A program made the position numbers and the translations under genes. From NCBI RefSeq assembly GCF_000002235.5, contig NW_022145543.1, positions 992,001 through 1,056,000 of the forward strand: a stretch of 64,000 bases of DNA, given 5' to 3'. Position 1 is the stretch's first letter. Every line of letters starts with the position of its first letter. The notes beneath the pieces are model-generated. The model was not told the DNA's origin. It searched no databases and saw only the letters and a list, made by a program, of their open reading frames with translations. Positions 1 through 12,500 of the stretch are shown here, in pieces. The DNA is from Strongylocentrotus purpuratus (Eukaryota; Echinodermata; Echinoidea; Camarodonta; Strongylocentrotidae).

Positions 1-204
1 TTTCTGGATATAATTTATCAATTTTAATGTGTGACCCCTTAATTTAAAGCTTACTTAATGTAGATTCATATAATACTTAAAAACAGGAATAAAAATTTTG
101 ACCAACTGGACTCATTTCGTGGTGACAGGCCCCAAATGGTGAATTTTGGGAACTGTTCAAGATGATAAGCCACTTCTGAGATTGTACTTGTATTTGTAAT
201 ATAA

Positions 205-400
205 ATGACCCTTCAATCCACAGATCGTTTACACATGGAGAAGTAATGGAGGCTGCTTCATGAATACCGTACCGTTTGTTTGCCCTCTTGAAAAGAATTT
301 TTCCACCTGTGCATCATGGAATGTACCTGTACATGTAAATGAATAATGATCAAATAATTTTCCTGAACACTTATCCAGCAGTGTTCTTGATTGGTTTTAC
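205..400. mobile_element. Partial copy of the CCAGTTCACGGTT foldback family
   Basis: Matches the middle of 3661-3977 in the same orientation (ATCCACAGATCGTTTACACA, TTTTCCACCTGTGCATC, GAACACTTATCCAG). The terminal repeats are degraded. Confidence 0.55.
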
Positions 401-510
401 TGTTATGTACACAAGTCTTTCATCTGCCCAGGGAATTGATAGAGAAGGAGTGGAAACTCTTGTAATTTATTCACAAGTCGTTGTGAAGTCAATAATCATT
501 CATTATTTGA

Positions 511-903
511 TTTAAAGATAAACTTGAGTTCTGGTAAAAAAAGAAAATGAATTCTCACAGAATCAAACGAAACTTACACTGAATGTTCAAGATTACAAAT
601 AAATATTATTTGCCAAATAATTTTGGTTGAAAATGTATATTGGCTGAGTAATGAGCATAGAAAGCTAAGGAAATCAAGGTAACTAGCCCCGACACCATTT
701 GTGTAGTTTCATATACATCTTTCTGTGTACAGTGCTTGTTACTTTACAAAGACTGGGCCAAATTTATTATGATTTTGGTGACTCCAGAACCTTGCAGTAC
801 ACACCAATACTTACATGCTACATGATCAACTTTTTTCTGATCCATTCCACACCCTTTTTTTCATAATGCAATCGCATGACCAGAACTCGACTTTATCTTT
901 AAA
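511..903. mobile_element. MITE-like element, copy 1 (about 390 bp, inverted ends)
   Basis: The left end TTTAAAGATAAACTTGAG and the right end CTCGACTTTATCTTTAAA are near-perfect inverted repeats of about 24 bp. A second copy in the same orientation lies at 61488-61881 with the same ends and clear similarity throughout (shared GCCCCGACACCAT, CTGTGTACAGTGCTTGTTACTTTAC and CCAGAACCTTGCAGT). It has no coding capacity, so it is non-autonomous. Confidence 0.8.
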
Positions 904-991
904 GGTACACATATGTACATGTATACTCTGTTGTTTTCTATGAAGATCAAAGGATAACTAGGATTTTTTTTGTTTTGTTCCAATTTTACAG

Positions 992-2666
992 AAATTCGAT
1001 GAGATCAAGAAGCATGGAATCAATTGGAAAGTTGAGCATCTCCCCTGATGAGGTAAGTTAGTATTACTAACAAAAAGAAGAAATGGTGTTTGTCTGTATG
1101 TCTTTTATAGTCTACAGTTATGTAAAAAAAAACGGTCACGACTGATTCTGTCCGTGCCCCCACTGGCATTGAGATTCCCTTTCTGTACTTCTAAACTTGG
1201 CAATTTTATTTTTCTGTCTCTTCTTTTTCCTGTTACTTATTCTTTCATAGTTTCTCTACACTTTCGACTGAAAGTTTCACCTCTCTTTAGGACGTATTGT
1301 TGTAAGGTTTGATACATACATACATGTATATACATTTATTTCTATCTCTCTGTCAGTTTTTGTGAGGAAGTAATTTACACTTATTGAGGATAAAGTTATT
1401 AATTAGGGAGCAGTTCCATCCAGCACTTAACTTTATCCGAAGTGGCAATGTTAAAACTATCTTGAAAATAAGACACATTTACAATACAGAATTTGATATT
1501 GAAACAATTCATATATATATTTGTACATGTACTGTATGTTACTGAAGAAAAACTCCATGCAAAATGATTATATACATGTACATGTAGTAATGTGTCTTAT
1601 CAGAAGGAAAGATAAATTGCATTTTCGATATCATACAATATAAATGAGGCAAGGTGAAAAAGAACTTCAAGTCAATGAGTCACAAATGACATGTACATGT
1701 ACATCTTAGTGTGGAATAAAGAATTGAGTATTTAACAGAAATGGGTGTAAAGTAAAAATGAAGAAAAAAAAGAAAAAAGTTTGATGCAAGCTTTCTGACA
1801 AATTGTGAACTGCAATGCTCATCATCTTGTGAGGAATTATGCACAAGTTTGCTGTGATTCCCCATAGAGGATATTCAAGATGGCATATCTATTATCCCTG
1901 CTTGATGTTTGGTAAATCCAATCAAATATTCATTGCAGAGAGTGATTATTCAGTTGTCAGGCAAGAAGTGAAAAGGGAAATGGTATAGCAAAAAAAGGAT
2001 GGGCTGTGCCAATGATACATGTAGATAGTCAAACAGAAAATTAGAATTGTTGGATTCTCTGTGGCCATAAAGATCAACAATTTCTTTTGATCTCTTTTTT
2101 CTTCATATACTGTACATGTACTTGAATATTCTTTCGTAATGTTAAAAACACACTCTTTCAGAAATGGATTAATTGAAATATTGCTTTTTTTCTGAGGCAT
2201 CATTGAACATTCAACAGATTACATGTAGGCCTACATGTGATGTACATGTGTAACCCAATCAATTTGTTTGTAGATTGAAAGACTGAAGTGTCCTCTCTCT
2301 TTCCCCTCTCTCTCTTCCCCTCTCTCTACCCCTCTCTCTACCCCTCTCTCTTCCCCTATCTCTTCCACTCTCTCTTCCCCCTCTCTCTTCCCCTCTCTCT
2401 TCCCCTCTCTCTTCCCCTCTCTCTTCCCCCTCTCTCTCTCTCTCTCTCTCTCTCCCCTCTTCCCCCCCCCTCTCTCCCCTCTCTCTCTCCCTCTATCTTT
2501 CCCTTCTCCCCTTATCCATCTTTCCCTCCCTCCTCTCTCTCTTCTCCCTCTCTCTCTTCTCCCTCTCTCTTCCCCCTCTCTCTCTCTCCCCCCCCCCCCT
2601 CTTCCCCCTCTCCCCTTATCTGTCTTCCCTCCCTCCTGTCTCTCTCTGCTTCCCCTTTCCCGATCC

Positions 2667-2709
<43 letters not shown>

Positions 2710-5633
2710 TCTTCCCCTTTCCCTTTCTTGATCCCTCTCCTCCTTTACAATGCTACCCCATCCCTTTCCTTCATCCCCAGTGTAAACACATTTCAAATGG
2801 AGAAGGGTATGATGAATCATGCATACCCCAGTAACTAGTGTGACCAAACATCTGGATGAGCAATGCATTGAACCTCCACTTATTCATTCATTGCTTGTGG
2901 GGGCCCATCGGCCGGCCATTCAGTATTTGGGGCAGGGTCACTTTTGTCACATCCCGGGGCCATTCTACCCGAATGTACGTGCATTCATCCTCCCCTTTCC
3001 TTATGGTCAATGCCGATCACTGCATGCTTCGTGTATCTCATTCCGAGCAAAAAAATGAATTTGCAATCGGCTCGTGTACATGTACATGTATGTATGGGGA
3101 TGTGTGTGCACACTTGCACGCAACCATGCATGCATTGATGCCCTTGCATTCTCCCCTAACTAATTGTGGGTGGAGGTTGATAAATATTACAGGGAACTCA
3201 TTTTGCCGAGGGGCGCATGGCAATTTTCTATCAGGTCTAATGTGTTGGATGGCTGTTGCATGTTGGGTATTAGGGTATCCCGTTTTAAAGGGGTGATTCA
3301 TAAGGATAGGGGTGATTGATGACAAACTCACTTTACGATACGTTGTACATGTAGTTGAATTTATACTGCTAAACGTGGAAAGACTATGATGAAACTTGAA
3401 AGAGGGATGTCGGAACATTATTTGTGTGGATATTTGTATTACCGGTACAGATTAAATTTACGATGCACATGAATTTGGAAGAAGTTAACAATAGTGAGAA
3501 ATTATATTATGTTGGCCACCATCAGTTTATTGATGATGAGATATTATTTTTTTATTATATTTAACATGAAATTCTCACTTGAGTCACTTTTGTAAATGCA
3601 AAAATGTGCAATTCTTTTCCGCCTCACTGGAAATACTGATACATGTACTGCATGACAATAGACCAGTTCACGGTTAGAACCTTACTGCAATGACCCCGAA
3701 TATCCACAGATCTTTAACACAAGAAGAGGTCCCACTTTGTACATTTTGAAAAAATCACTCCTACAGCGATCGAGGTGCTTTATAAATAGCCTTTGTTCCC
3801 CCTTTTCAAAGAATACTTCCACCTGTGTGCAACGGAGTGCACTGAATGTGCATGAATGAATAATGTTACATAACTTTCATGAGCACGTATCCAGTATTTC
3901 GTCTCCGTGTATTTCAAAATTTGTTCTGCAATGACCTTTATCTGCTCATGCTCAGACTGCAACCGTGAACTGGCTTATAGGCTTACATGTACATGTAATA
4001 TGCAGAGGTGTTTTATTTGGGAATTCCTAAATCAAAGTTGAGGTACCGTGTATTATACAGTGTTTAAAGTAATGCTTGCATTTCCATAATTCTATTAAAC
4101 GAATCCGTTCCACTGGCTGTCTGCCCTAACAACAAAGAAGACAAAAGACTTCATGCATAGCTGATCGTCAACGAAACAGAGTTTGTTGTTTGTTGCTACG
4201 GCAGGCAGCCAGTGGAAATGAAATGAATTATGTAAATGCAAGCATTACTTTAAATAAACAGATCTTTGTTATTCCTGGCTCTTTTTTCCTGATTGATGTG
4301 GCATATGAAAGGGCAGAAAATGAACTTTCTGGAAATATGATTTTTCTCTTTGAAATTCAGATGCCGTTCGCCAAATAAATTTTTGGTACCCTGTTTTCAA
4401 ATTGTTTTATATCACTCATGCGTGAAATATGCATCACATGAATTGCATCAAATGAAGAAGAGGATCTAAACTCTACAAATATATATAATTTATTAATTAT
4501 AATTGTGCTTAAGTTATGACAAAACACCGATAATTCTCGGTTTCATTTTTCCTGAGACGCACTGTACATGTATAACATGTGTGTCTCATTACCTGGGTCC
4601 TGAGGAATATGATACTGAACAAGAACATGTCGCTGACATGAATAATGAGAAATTTAATGATTCAACTTCCTCAATTGAATGTAAAAAGTTTTGTTCTTTT
4701 TCTTTTCACCACATAAATGAGGAAATGCCCATTGTTATTGAAGTACATGCTCTTGTAAATCAAAACTAAAACCATCTATAATTGATAAATGTAACTGTAC
4801 ATCGTAGTTTTGACCTTGTTAGCTCTCAGTCACAGAGCTGCATGTAGAACATATTTCCATAATTCTGGTGTTTTATAACTTAATACTTATTTTGTTTATC
4901 TTTATGTGAGAAAATATTGGATGATTGGATGATCACTTGTTCAATGTGATTATGACAGTGATAAATTATTTCAAAATATCAATTTCTTTGATATAGCTTG
5001 CAAATTTGTCTAGCTCATTATTTAATTGTTTTAGACTATTAAGGATTGCTGGTTATTTCTTCCTGGAACAGACATGCATATCATCTGTTCAGAACCAGAG
5101 CGGCTTTTGTAAACGCATACAGTTGCATAGTCTTTATAAAGAGAGTTAATTGACTCCCCACTCAAAACAGATGATACTGTGATAATTGGGACTTCCGTTT
5201 CCATGATGGAACAAGGCCCTGTTTCATAAAACTTATTATCAATAACAAGTTACAATATTGGTTATAAACTACTAAAATTGTGGCATTTGATTGGCTGATG
5301 GCAAATTTGCCATAGAAATGTAGCATTTGTTACTGATAATAAGTTTTATGAAAAAGGGCCCTAGAACAACCAATCAAAAGTACATCTTAAATTCTTGAGA
5401 TTACACGGATTATCTTTGCTTTTGATACTGCACAGATTACAGTTATATTATTCAGATTATATTAACAAATGCAACATTCTCATATAATTTACAATATTAA
5501 AGTGCCTTTTTTATTTAGCAGATGTTTCTACATTTATTGATAAATCAAGTATAAAAAATTCAAATAACAATAATAGTATATAATAATATTGATTTACATA
5601 AAGAGTGACAACTTAAATATACACACATAAAAA

Positions 5634-5670
<37 letters not shown>

Positions 5671-5754
5671 AATTGAAATCTTGAAAGTCTGAAGGTAAGT
5701 AAAATATAATCAAGATAAATGCAGAGGCCACTTTGAGTGGATAGCAGCCGGGAA

Positions 5755-5792
<38 letters not shown>

Positions 5793-8700
5793 ACAAAATT
5801 GTAAATCACTAATTTGTCTTAAGTTAAAGACAATTTCAAACATGATAAGAGCATTCATAAGGGCCAATTGTAGCACTCGCATATTTTTGTCTTCTTCTCA
5901 GTCCCAAAATATTACCTCTTGCCATTCATGTACATGTACAGTTTATTTTGGGCAGCTCAATGTGCCACGAGTGAACAGAGCTTGAATATTTCACTGTTTC
6001 TCCCATTGTGCAGACGTACGAGTTCACATCGGCAGACTTGGAAGATATGGGAGAGATTGGAAGGGGCGCCTTTGGTTCAGTCAATAAGATGTGGCATAAA
6101 CAGAGTCAGAGTATCATGGCAGTCAAGGTAAGAAAGTAACAGTTCAATTGGTGAGAAAAGAAGGTCAGGGAGGGGGTATTCCCCAGATGTTTCATGAACT
6201 GTGCAGAATCATTTCTTCTTAATTTTATTTCATAGTAACATATGCCATTAGTAAACAGCATTATAGATCTCAGAAGACCGTGTCCTCCCTGATCTTAATT
6301 ATTTAAAAAAATAAGAAAGCTAAAGATCATTTTTCACCGTCACCAGTTACATGTATACTATACTCCTCAACAACCTTGTCAAGCTACTACATTTCCTTTC
6401 AAGATTTACACCCCCAAAATCATGGAAACAAAATGGTTTTGATTTTACAATGGTTGAAGATGTGTGCAGTTTGCAATTTACATCTCATTCTTAGTTCCCT
6501 CTACATACATACAAATGCTAATGGATGTTCTTCCACATGCAGATATCATGTTCCAGTCTATGACTATTTTGGAAAAGACACCAGTTTTCTAAGGGCATTA
6601 TTCATTCTTAACTCACTAAGAATGAAGTTCAATCAACTTGCAGTTCACAATGTCTAATATTCATGCAACTCAAAGAGTATGCTGCAATTTGTAGTCTGTA
6701 TAAATCAGTACTTCTACATAAATGTAGCATTAAAGAGCTTCCAGATGCTGAGTGAGATGCTACCTGTAATAAGATCTAGGGGAATTGTTTTTGCACCTAA
6801 ATTTATTTTCCTCCAGTGAAATTTGTATGACCATTCTTGCAAGGTTTTTTTAACTGCTGTAGTAAAAAAAAATGAAAGAAAAAAAAATGAAAATAAAATC
6901 AATTTCACCTCAATTTTGCAAACAAGATGTAATGCCAGTGTGTGCCATTTTAACTCAACTGTAAAGTAATACAAAAGTTGTCAGAAAACTGATTTACCAA
7001 GTCCTTGCCTACATGTGTACATGTATCCCTTCTTTCCAGTGTGAATTTGAATACATTAATTCCCCATCTACAATGTAATCTTTGCCAGCCACTTTGTATT
7101 CCTGGGCAGCATTTCACAAAACCATCTTACATGTAAGTGCAATTTCACCAACATCCCATTTTAAATATGTGCATTAAGTTTCTCATGAGATGCAATGGGA
7201 TGTCGGTGAACTTATCCTCATTACTGTTTCATAAATCACTGCCCTGATTTCTCTTCATTGCCTATCCTCACACACTGTGTTTCCGTTCACATTTGGCAGA
7301 GGATACGTTCAACCGTAGATGAGAAGGATCAGAAGCAGCTCCTCATGGATCTCGATGTGGTGAAGCGAAGTGCAAACTGTGTCTACATCATCAAATTCTT
7401 TGGTGCTCTCTTCAAAGAGGTATGCAGTCGTTCTGCAGCGCATGATAATTGACATCCATTTAGTCATATTTGTCATAAAAAATTGATGCTTGCATATATA
7501 ATTAGCGATACACAGGGTTGTTATGAATATTCTTTGATTTTGATCCTTAGAGTCGCTCATTTTGCATGATTTTGGTCTCATTTAAAAAATGAGTTTCTCT
7601 GACAGCAGATTAGGTAGATATTCTTCAATCCCCATAGAAATTTACCTTGAAGTTTGAGACGTTTTAAATGTTTGTCCTGTTTCTCCGCGACTCACTATGC
7701 GTTATTCTAATTGGAAAAGTCCAAACTATTTATGTCCCATTAATTACTGACCACACCTAAGATTTATGTATGTTCATGTATCAGTTTCTGATCACTTGCT
7801 TCTACCGGTTGTTGTTTTGCCCTGGCTACTGCAGCTTGGATGGGATCAAATATGAATTTAAATGACACATTTCAGGTTAATTTGTGTTCAAAACTTGTTA
7901 TTACTTGGTTCGTGTAGTATGGGACACCAATTTGGTCTGGCAATGCTTTCCCAATTACCTGTCAATTTTGCCATATATCTTCTCTCTTCCCCCTCCCCTA
8001 CTTGCTTTCTGCTGCCTCCATCTTACATAACCCCCCTTTCTCTCTATCTAAATAAAATACCTGATGACATTGTCTTTACACAGGGGGATTGCTGGATTTG
8101 TATGGAGCTGATGGATTCCTCTCTAGATAAATTCTACAGATTTGTGCACGAGGTCCAGAACACCTATATACCAGAAAACATCATGGGCAAAGTTGCTTAT
8201 GCGGTAAGATCATGTTATGTCTATTTCTAAGGACTCATTAATGTACATGATTTTGGTATTAGTACATGTAGTTATGAAAGTGAAATATAAAGTATCATCC
8301 TGTCCAACTGTAGGATAAGAACCTCAATAATGACAACAACAGACAGTTTGTTACTACTGCTCTGATTTGAGAGGGGTTACAAAAGGTTACAAAAGTTGAT
8401 AAGTGGAAATAAAAGCTAAGGTATTTATATATATGGTAGCCAGGACATGTACTGTATGTAGGAATTATAAGCTGTTGTAAGTTGCCCTTGTCTTCCACCT
8501 TCAAAAAGAAGCATTTTTGCAGCTCTTTTTAGAATTATGAGAAACTTGATTTGACTTTCCAACTGCCAACTAACGAAAAAGAACAAATATGAATTAAAAT
8601 GGTTTAGTTTTAGCAATTACAGTCTGTATATTTAGAGTCTAATATTGGACATATACATGTTTGTAGGAATTATTAGCTGTTGTAAATAGCCCTGGTCTCC

Positions 8701-9508
8701 ACCTTAAAAAAGCAGCCCTTTTGTAGCTCTTTTTAGAATTATGAGAAACTTGATTTGACTTTCCAACTCCAACTAACGGAACAAACAAAAATATGACGAC
8801 AATTACAGTCTGTATTAAGTCTGTATATTAAAGCCTGTCTGCACTAGTTTGGCCAGGGTGGATTAAACCTCCCTGCAAGGTCACTGACAGGTGGTTATCT
8901 CATCAAATCAGCTCTCAATTAACATAAGAAAAAGGGGATTATGGGGGACCAACAGGCACATATTAGGCATTGTTTGTTATATAGAAGGCGCAATTAGCAA
9001 TAAGTAGTGCAGTGGGGCTTTGAGAAGTCTATCTGGGAATTTAATTTTCTGTTTTTCAGTGTTTATGAGGAAGTTTGGTTCTTCAACACACACAGAATGG
9101 TAGAGTCTGGAATGTTCCCCTTGGTATGCTGATCAAAAGGCAGAAAACATTCAACTTTGATACTGTGGTTTAAATATCAAGGCATGGAGCCAAGGGGTAT
9201 TTTCATGCAGCATTGAGCAATACTCTCATATTATATCTTGTGACAATGTTTGCTGCAGTTTATTCACTGCTGTTCACTGCTGAAGATCCTGAAATCATAC
9301 ATAATGTCCAAGAAATCTGAAATGCTTTTATTTTTTATGAAGAGATGACTCTAAATTTATATATTTGTATTAATTAATTGTTTTATCTATTAATTTACTT
9401 TTTATTTTTTTTTATTTTATTTTTATTTCCCCCCACCAATTCATTTCTTCTTCTTCTTCTTCTTCTTCTTCTTCTTCTTCTTCTTCTTCTTCTTCTTCTT
9501 CTTCTTCT

Positions 9509-9555
<47 letters not shown>

Positions 9556-12500
9556 TTTTTTTTTTTTTGGGGGGGGGGCAGATGTGTCATGACATTTTTT
9601 ATGAAGAGCTAAGCCTATGATTCCTACATCAGGGTCTATCTCCATATATCTCAAAACAACAACAACAACATTATTTCTTGATTTTGATCCATATATGGAC
9701 AGGAGATGTATGTATTTTATGTGAAATCATCACATATAATGTACTGCAATGTATGTACACAAGTTCTTAATCATTTTCTTTTTAATTTTGTTCCACAGAC
9801 AGTAAAAGCTCTCAATTACCTCAAGGAAACACTGAAAATCATTCACAGAGGTAAGTTTTTTTTTCCTTCCTATCTCAGGTTAACATCAAGAAGAAATTTT
9901 CATAGCAAATAAATATATTCTAGAGTTCTGATCATTTGTAATGATCAACTTCTCTCAAAGTCCAATCAGTTCCTGCCGGAGATATATCAAGAATTTGGTG
10001 GAAAGAAAGCAATAGCTGAGTAATAGACTACAGAATTTTAGAGCATATTTTATTGCTTGGGACTGCCATGATACACCCTTGCTCATGCATGCATGTTCCT
10101 GTTATTGTTTTACATTGTAACCCCTAATTTATTTTTTATTTTTGAGAAGATTGTGATAAATGAATCTTGCACAATTTTTAGAAACAAATCTATTACCTAA
10201 AAATAAAATTTGAATAAATAGTAGTATTATAAATATGATACTTACATGTAAAAAAAAGCAAGCAACTCTCTAACCCAGAGATGTCAAGATTGATTATTCT
10301 GGGAATGCCCGATAAATTTTTTGGCAAAATTTAGTTTCTAGGAATTTATTTGTAGTACATATAAAAGTGTGTACAGCACTGCATAGAAATTAAAAGATAT
10401 GAAGGGGATGGCACCCATTAAGAAATGAATTGATAATTCCCTTTCCCTGTCTAATGTAACATTCTTTTTTGTGTGTGTTATAGATGTGAAACCTTCAAAT
10501 ATCCTGTTAGACAGGGGAGGCAACATCAAACTGTGTGACTTTGGTATCAGCGGTCAACTCGTAGACTCAATAGCAAGAACAATGGATGCTGGTTGCAAAC
10601 CTTACATGGCTGTAAGTATGTGGTGCTAATGGGAGGGGTTGTGGTGGTGGGGGTGGTATTTATGGTAGTGGTAGTTATGATGGTGTTTAGGATGGTAGAC
10701 ATGGGAGGCAACATCAAACTGTGTGACTTTGGTATCAGCAGTCAACTTGTAGACTCAATAGCAAGAACAATGGATGCTGGTTGCAAACCCTACATGACTG
10801 TGAGTATGTGGTACTAATGGGAGGGGTTGTGGTGGTGGAGGTGGTAGTTATGGTAGTGGTAGTTATGATGGTGTTCAGGATGGTGGATAAGGGGAGGCAA
10901 CATGAAACTGTGTGACTTTGGTGACAGTGGGCAGCTTATAGCAAATACAATGGATGCTGGTTGCAAACCTTACATGGCTGTGAGTATGTGGTGACATTAG
11001 GAGAAGCATTGATGTAGTCTCTACAGCTTCATCATTGAAGGTTTATTGTTGTAGAGAGGACTAGGGGAAATGTTTTTTTTTATAATTTGATGTTGATAAT
11101 GACGCTGATGTTGATGATGATGTTGATGATGATGTTGATGTTGATGATGATGTTGATGATGTTGATGGTTTCTTGTATACCACAGGCTTCTGCCTCTTCT
11201 AGGTGCTCATGGCACTTTTTTCTAAAACTGTGTCTCCTAGAATTTAACTTTTAAAGTGAGTTTTTTAATAAAGACAGATGGTGGCGAGATATTTGCCTCA
11301 TCAACTATTTTTCCTGGCATTATTTGTCAAAGATATTAAGGTTGGGGTTGTAATTGAGTTTGATGTTATTGTTTGATCTAGGATCGAAGTTAGGAATTTG
11401 GTTAGTGCAAGATACTGACCATTGAGCCATTGCCGCTGGAGTGTGCATTCTAAAACCAAACAAGGACCATCATATTGAATCATATGATTGTTGTTAAACT
11501 ATGATATGATATATAACTGTGATTTTATTCTGTTTGCTTTCCAGCCTGAGAGGATAGATCCCTTCCAGTCCAGACCTGGCTATGATATCAGATCAGATGT
11601 ATGGAGTCTGGGAATCACAATGGTATGTGTCTAACTACACACTATGAACATGACTGACAAAGAAAGCAGACAAAATATACAGTTCCTCAGGTAGACAAAG
11701 GAACGTCCCTTCACTCCTATCGTGTAAAAATGTGTAGAACAGGTGTCACATGCATATTCACCTGTTCTACACATTTTTACATAATAGCAGTGAAGGGATG
11801 TTCCTTTGTCTACCTGAGGAACTGTTTTGTCCGCTTTCTTTGTCCGTCATATTCATAGTGACATTATACTACTATCCAACTCCTTGCAACAGTGACAATA
11901 TATTTCTTGACTCATCTTGATTCAAGATGATTCTCTCTGTGGCACTCCTTGTCTATTGGGCTATGTAGCATTCCTCCTGACAAGATCCAAGTTTCTTACA
12001 TGTACAGTATTTGTGATTCAGGTACAATTAATTTTGTTTAAAGTCCCACTGCACTACTTATAGCTGCTTGCGCCCTCTATATACCAAACAATGCCTAATC
12101 GGTGCCTGTTGGTCCCCCATAATCCCCTTTTTCTTATGTTACTTGAGAGCTGATTTGATGAGATAACCACCTGTCAGTGACCTTGCAGGGAGGTCTAATC
12201 CCTCCTGGCCAACTAGTGCCACCTTTCAACATTCTTTTAAATTGTTATTTATTCACATTCTATTGTCGTTTAAAATTATATATATATATATATATATAAT
12301 TATATTGAATTGTATTTTAATATATGTCTGTCTTTAACATTTGATCAGCTTTTACAAATTTTAATTCGATACTTGATTTCAATATTGTAGTTTTAAAAGT
12401 TTTTAAATGTCAATTTAATCAGTAATTTAAGTGGTATGTAAATCTGTTCAATTCATTAGGTTTATTTAACCTCAAGTACTCAGCATTGAATTCAATTGTA

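Larger units (their letters stand above)
1..991 (+). other. MAP2K4 intron or upstream sequence with two dispersed repeats
   Basis: No exon is recognised before the acceptor TTTTACAG at 991. About 205-400 is a partial copy of the foldback element whose full copy is at 3661-3977, and 511-903 is a MITE with matching ends. Confidence 0.6.

Noticed and set aside
2288..2868. Open frames of 147 and 118 codons on both strands
   Set aside because: They only span the CT/GA microsatellite; composition is Ser/Leu/Pro or Arg/Glu/Gly with no splice or family support.
9378..9654. Poly-Leu and poly-Glu frames
   Set aside because: Translation of the TTC triplet repeat inside a MAP2K4 intron.
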